A DNA stretch of 64,000 nt from an uncultured Acidobacteriaceae bacterium. GTDB lineage: Bacteria > Acidobacteriota > Terriglobia > Terriglobales > Acidobacteriaceae. Below are positions 61,965 through 64,000 of this stretch, one piece after another. Below the pieces are notes generated by a model, which was not told where the DNA came from, searched no databases, and was given only the letters and a program-made list of their open reading frames with translations. Position 1 is the first letter of the stretch; each line of letters starts with the position of its first letter. Made by a program: the position numbers and the translations under genes. Where the stretch lies: the NCBI GenBank assembly GCA_937879855.1, contig CALFMO010000006.1:310001-374000 (forward strand). The letters run 5' to 3'.

Positions 61965-63224
61965 TTGAAAGCATACCGGTTGGCATCGACCAACAATTCG
62001 AGAACGCCGTCCCGCGGGCGTTGGATTTGGTCCGCTCTCGCACTGCTTGCCGTCCTGGCTGTGCTGTACTCCTATTTTCACCAAACTCCGCTGAAAGTCC
62101 GCGCCGCCAGAGTGGAGCGCGGCCCCATTCGCAGCTTGGTTTCCACCAACGGCAAGGTTGAACCGATTCAAAACTTCGAAGCCCACGCTCCCATCGCGAC
62201 CACGGTGAAGCGTCTACTGGTGAAGGAAGGCGACCACGTACGCAAGGGCCAGCTCCTGCTGCAACTCGACGACGCCGACATCCGCACTCAAGCTGCGCGT
62301 GCTTTGGCGCAGGTCAAAACTGCCCAGGCGGATCAATCCGCGCTTACGACCGGCGGCACCCAGGAAGAGGTGCTGACTTTGAATTCGCAGCTCGTCAAAG
62401 CACGCAGTGCGCGCGACTTGGCTCAACGCAATCTCGATGCGTACCGCCGCCTGCAGCAGGAAGGCGCCGCGTCCCCGGGCGAGGTTCGCCAGGCGGAAGA
62501 CGCTCTGCAACGCGCCCAGGCCGATGTCACGCTGCTTGAGCAGAAGCAGAAAGACCGCTACTCCCAGCCGGAAACTGCGCGCATCCAGGCCCAAGGCGCT
62601 GAAGCCCAAGCCGCTTATGACGCCGCTGAAAATGCTCTGCTCAAATCCAGCGTGCGCGCACCCTTTGACGGCATCGTCTATTCCCTTCCGGTGAAGCAGG
62701 GAGCATTCGTCCAGGACGGCGAGTTGCTGCTGCAGCAGGCGGATCTCTCCCGAATGTTGATTCGCGCATTCGTCGACGAGCCCGACGTAGGCCGTCTCCA
62801 AGTTGGCCAAAGAGTCGAAATCATTTGGGACGCACTTCCCGGCCGCACATGGATTGGCGCAGTCAACACGGTCCCCTCGACGGTTAAGCTGCGGGTCTCA
62901 CGAAACGTGGGCGAGACCACATGCATCGTCGACAATCCCGATTTGCGCCTCTTGCCCAACATCAACGTTGGTGTCACGATCGTGATCGCCGAGCACAACA
63001 ATGTTCTCACGCTGCAACGCGACGCTCTGCGCATCGACGAGAGCAAGCCTTACGTTTTCAAGATCGTCGACCGTCACGTGAAGAAAGAGCCGATTGAGTT
63101 TTCCTTGCAGAATTTGACCCGCGTCGAGATCACCTCGGGTCTTTCTGCAGACGACGTCGTCGCCTTGCCCGCCGAGGAGTCCAAACCGCTCTTCGATGGC
63201 GCCGCCGTCAAAGTGGTCCCTTAA
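61965..63224 (+). CDS. HlyD/MacA-type periplasmic adaptor
   Basis: 419 aa from a TTG. Membrane anchor at ~22-40 (WSALALLAVLAVLYSYF), first lipoyl half 'TTVKRLLVKEGDHVRKGQLL', a long coiled-coil hairpin (~115-225), second lipoyl half 'VRAPFDGIVYSLPVKQGAFV' and a beta-barrel with the 'LPNINVGVTIVIAEHNNVLT' strand. Links an inner-membrane exporter to the outer membrane. Exporter genes are not within the window. Confidence 0.85.
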   Translation: MKAYRLASTNNSRTPSRGRWIWSALALLAVLAVLYSYFHQTPLKVRAARVERGPIRSLVSTNGKVEPIQNFEAHAPIATTVKRLLVKEGDHVRKGQLLLQLDDADIRTQAARALAQVKTAQADQSALTTGGTQEEVLTLNSQLVKARSARDLAQRNLDAYRRLQQEGAASPGEVRQAEDALQRAQADVTLLEQKQKDRYSQPETARIQAQGAEAQAAYDAAENALLKSSVRAPFDGIVYSLPVKQGAFVQDGELLLQQADLSRMLIRAFVDEPDVGRLQVGQRVEIIWDALPGRTWIGAVNTVPSTVKLRVSRNVGETTCIVDNPDLRLLPNINVGVTIVIAEHNNVLTLQRDALRIDESKPYVFKIVDRHVKKEPIEFSLQNLTRVEITSGLSADDVVALPAEESKPLFDGAAVKVVP

Positions 63225-63227
63225 AGC

Positions 63228-64000
63228 ATGAGAATGACGATGCAGTGTGATTCTCATGTTCGGCGGGCGCTACTGTTGTTGGCGCCATTGCTTGTCGTTG
63301 CCCTGCTACAACCGGCTCTCGCTGCTACTTCTCCTCAGGAACTTGTCGCAACCGGCCAGGTGGACGAAGCCATCCAGTCGCTGGAACAAAAAGTCAGCCG
63401 ATCCGTCACCGATGCCGAATCCTTCAACCTGCTCTGTCGCGCCTATTTCATGATCGACGAGTGGGACCGCGGCATTCATGCCTGCGAACGCGCAACCAAC
63501 CTCGATCCGCAAAATAGTCTCTATCATCTCTGGCTGGGACGAATCTACGGAGAGAAAGCAGACCATGTAGGATTTTTGTCTGCCGCGGGACTGGCGAAAA
63601 AAGTTCGGAACTCATTTGAACGTGCTGTCGAACTGGACCCAGGCAGTTGGGAAGCGCGTGTCGACCTGGCGGAGTTCTATCTCGAAGCTCCGTCCATTGT
63701 CGGCGGCGGCCAGGACAAGGCCCGCTCGCAAGCCGACGCGCTCTTCCCGTTCAATCCCGCGATGGGGCACTGGATTCAGGCCCGCATTCTCGCGAAAAAC
63801 AAAGATGCCGCCGGCGCCGAGCGCGAGTACCGGGCCGCCGTTCAAGCCAGTCATGGAAGCTCCCAGGCTTGGCTGCACTTGGCCCAATTCCTGGCACACT
63901 CCAAACGGCTGGACGAGATGGAAGAAGCGCTGCGTGCCATGGAGTCCAGCACTGTCGACCGCCCTGATTCGCTTATGGATGGCGCCAGTCTGCTTCTGCA
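63228..64000 (+). CDS. TPR-repeat secreted protein, partial
   Basis: Starts ATG 63,228, three bases after the adaptor stop, and runs past the window end (257 codons seen). Signal peptide (ALLLLAPLLVVALLQPALA at ~14-32), then tetratricopeptide repeats (LLCRAYFMIDEWDRGIHACE, LYHLWLGRIYGEKADHV, SFERAVELDPGSWEARVDLA). Probably co-transcribed with the adaptor. Confidence 0.8.
   Translation, partial: MRMTMQCDSHVRRALLLLAPLLVVALLQPALAATSPQELVATGQVDEAIQSLEQKVSRSVTDAESFNLLCRAYFMIDEWDRGIHACERATNLDPQNSLYHLWLGRIYGEKADHVGFLSAAGLAKKVRNSFERAVELDPGSWEARVDLAEFYLEAPSIVGGGQDKARSQADALFPFNPAMGHWIQARILAKNKDAAGAEREYRAAVQASHGSSQAWLHLAQFLAHSKRLDEMEEALRAMESSTVDRPDSLMDGASLLL

Noticed and set aside
1..64000. CRISPR array
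   Set aside because: No set of regularly spaced direct repeats was seen. The repeats found are inverted, or the single 15-bp tandem at 54,115.

Overview
The window joins two different kinds of DNA. Positions 1 to about 53,110 look like most of one large integrative and conjugative element (ICE), whose left end lies outside the window. Positions 53,126-64,000 look like ordinary chromosome. The chromosomal genes (Ntn-type C45 hydrolase, RsbW/RsbV pair, DUF72, membrane glycosyltransferase, QueF, HlyD adaptor, TPR protein), the moderately high GC and the short 'GGGTGCCCCA' palindromic repeats suggest an acidobacterium (Terriglobia/Koribacter-like). This is an inference; no 16S gene is present.

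The ICE ends at 53,051-53,109 in the 3' half of a tRNA-Ser(CGA), starting at the anticodon loop. A tyrosine integrase (51,617-52,819) lies just inside that end and an intact tRNA-Ser(CGA) lies beside the integrase on the opposite strand. Next come a DUF3800 operon with very small genes and an excisionase-like HTH protein. From 48,510 down to 26,513 the minus strand carries a type IV secretion system: MoxR ATPase, VirB1, VirB9, VirB10, VirB2-like pilins with repeated modules, VirB3, VirB4, two VirB5/TrbJ-like proteins, VirB6, VirB8, a second VirB9/TrbG and the coupling ATPase. A CADD/PqqC-like cargo gene sits inside it on the plus strand. No classical HUH relaxase and no VirB11 are visible.

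Between VirB8 and the second VirB9 are two paralogous genes. The larger (29,465-32,182, 905 aa) has the layout and the Asp-x-Asp-x-Asp loop of two-barrel RNA polymerases of the eukaryotic RdRp/YonO type. The smaller (32,503-33,393) has only its N-terminal region. Each is preceded by a copy of the same ~165-nt structured leader, whose last hairpin covers the Shine-Dalgarno sequence and shows compensating base changes between copies. I regard this as the most unusual system in the window.

From about 25,000 to 13,700 is a DNA-metabolism block: replication-relaxation-like wHTH protein, archaeo-eukaryotic primase, cytosine-5 methyltransferase with a repeated target domain, SSB and Rad52, with a group II intron between ssb and rad52. 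A recombinase-in-trio (RIT) element (10,019-13,527) splits a HipA-like kinase gene whose two halves can be rejoined. From 8,100 to 1 are accessory genes including a MoxR/DUF3150-like/metallopeptidase-VWA operon, a free-standing NrdJ C-terminal domain, a DUF6573 protein and a DUF3592 gene with an in-frame amber codon.

Almost all ICE genes read leftwards, many with 4-nt ATGA overlaps, so they form a few long operons. Functions given for families are from recognised motifs, not from searches.
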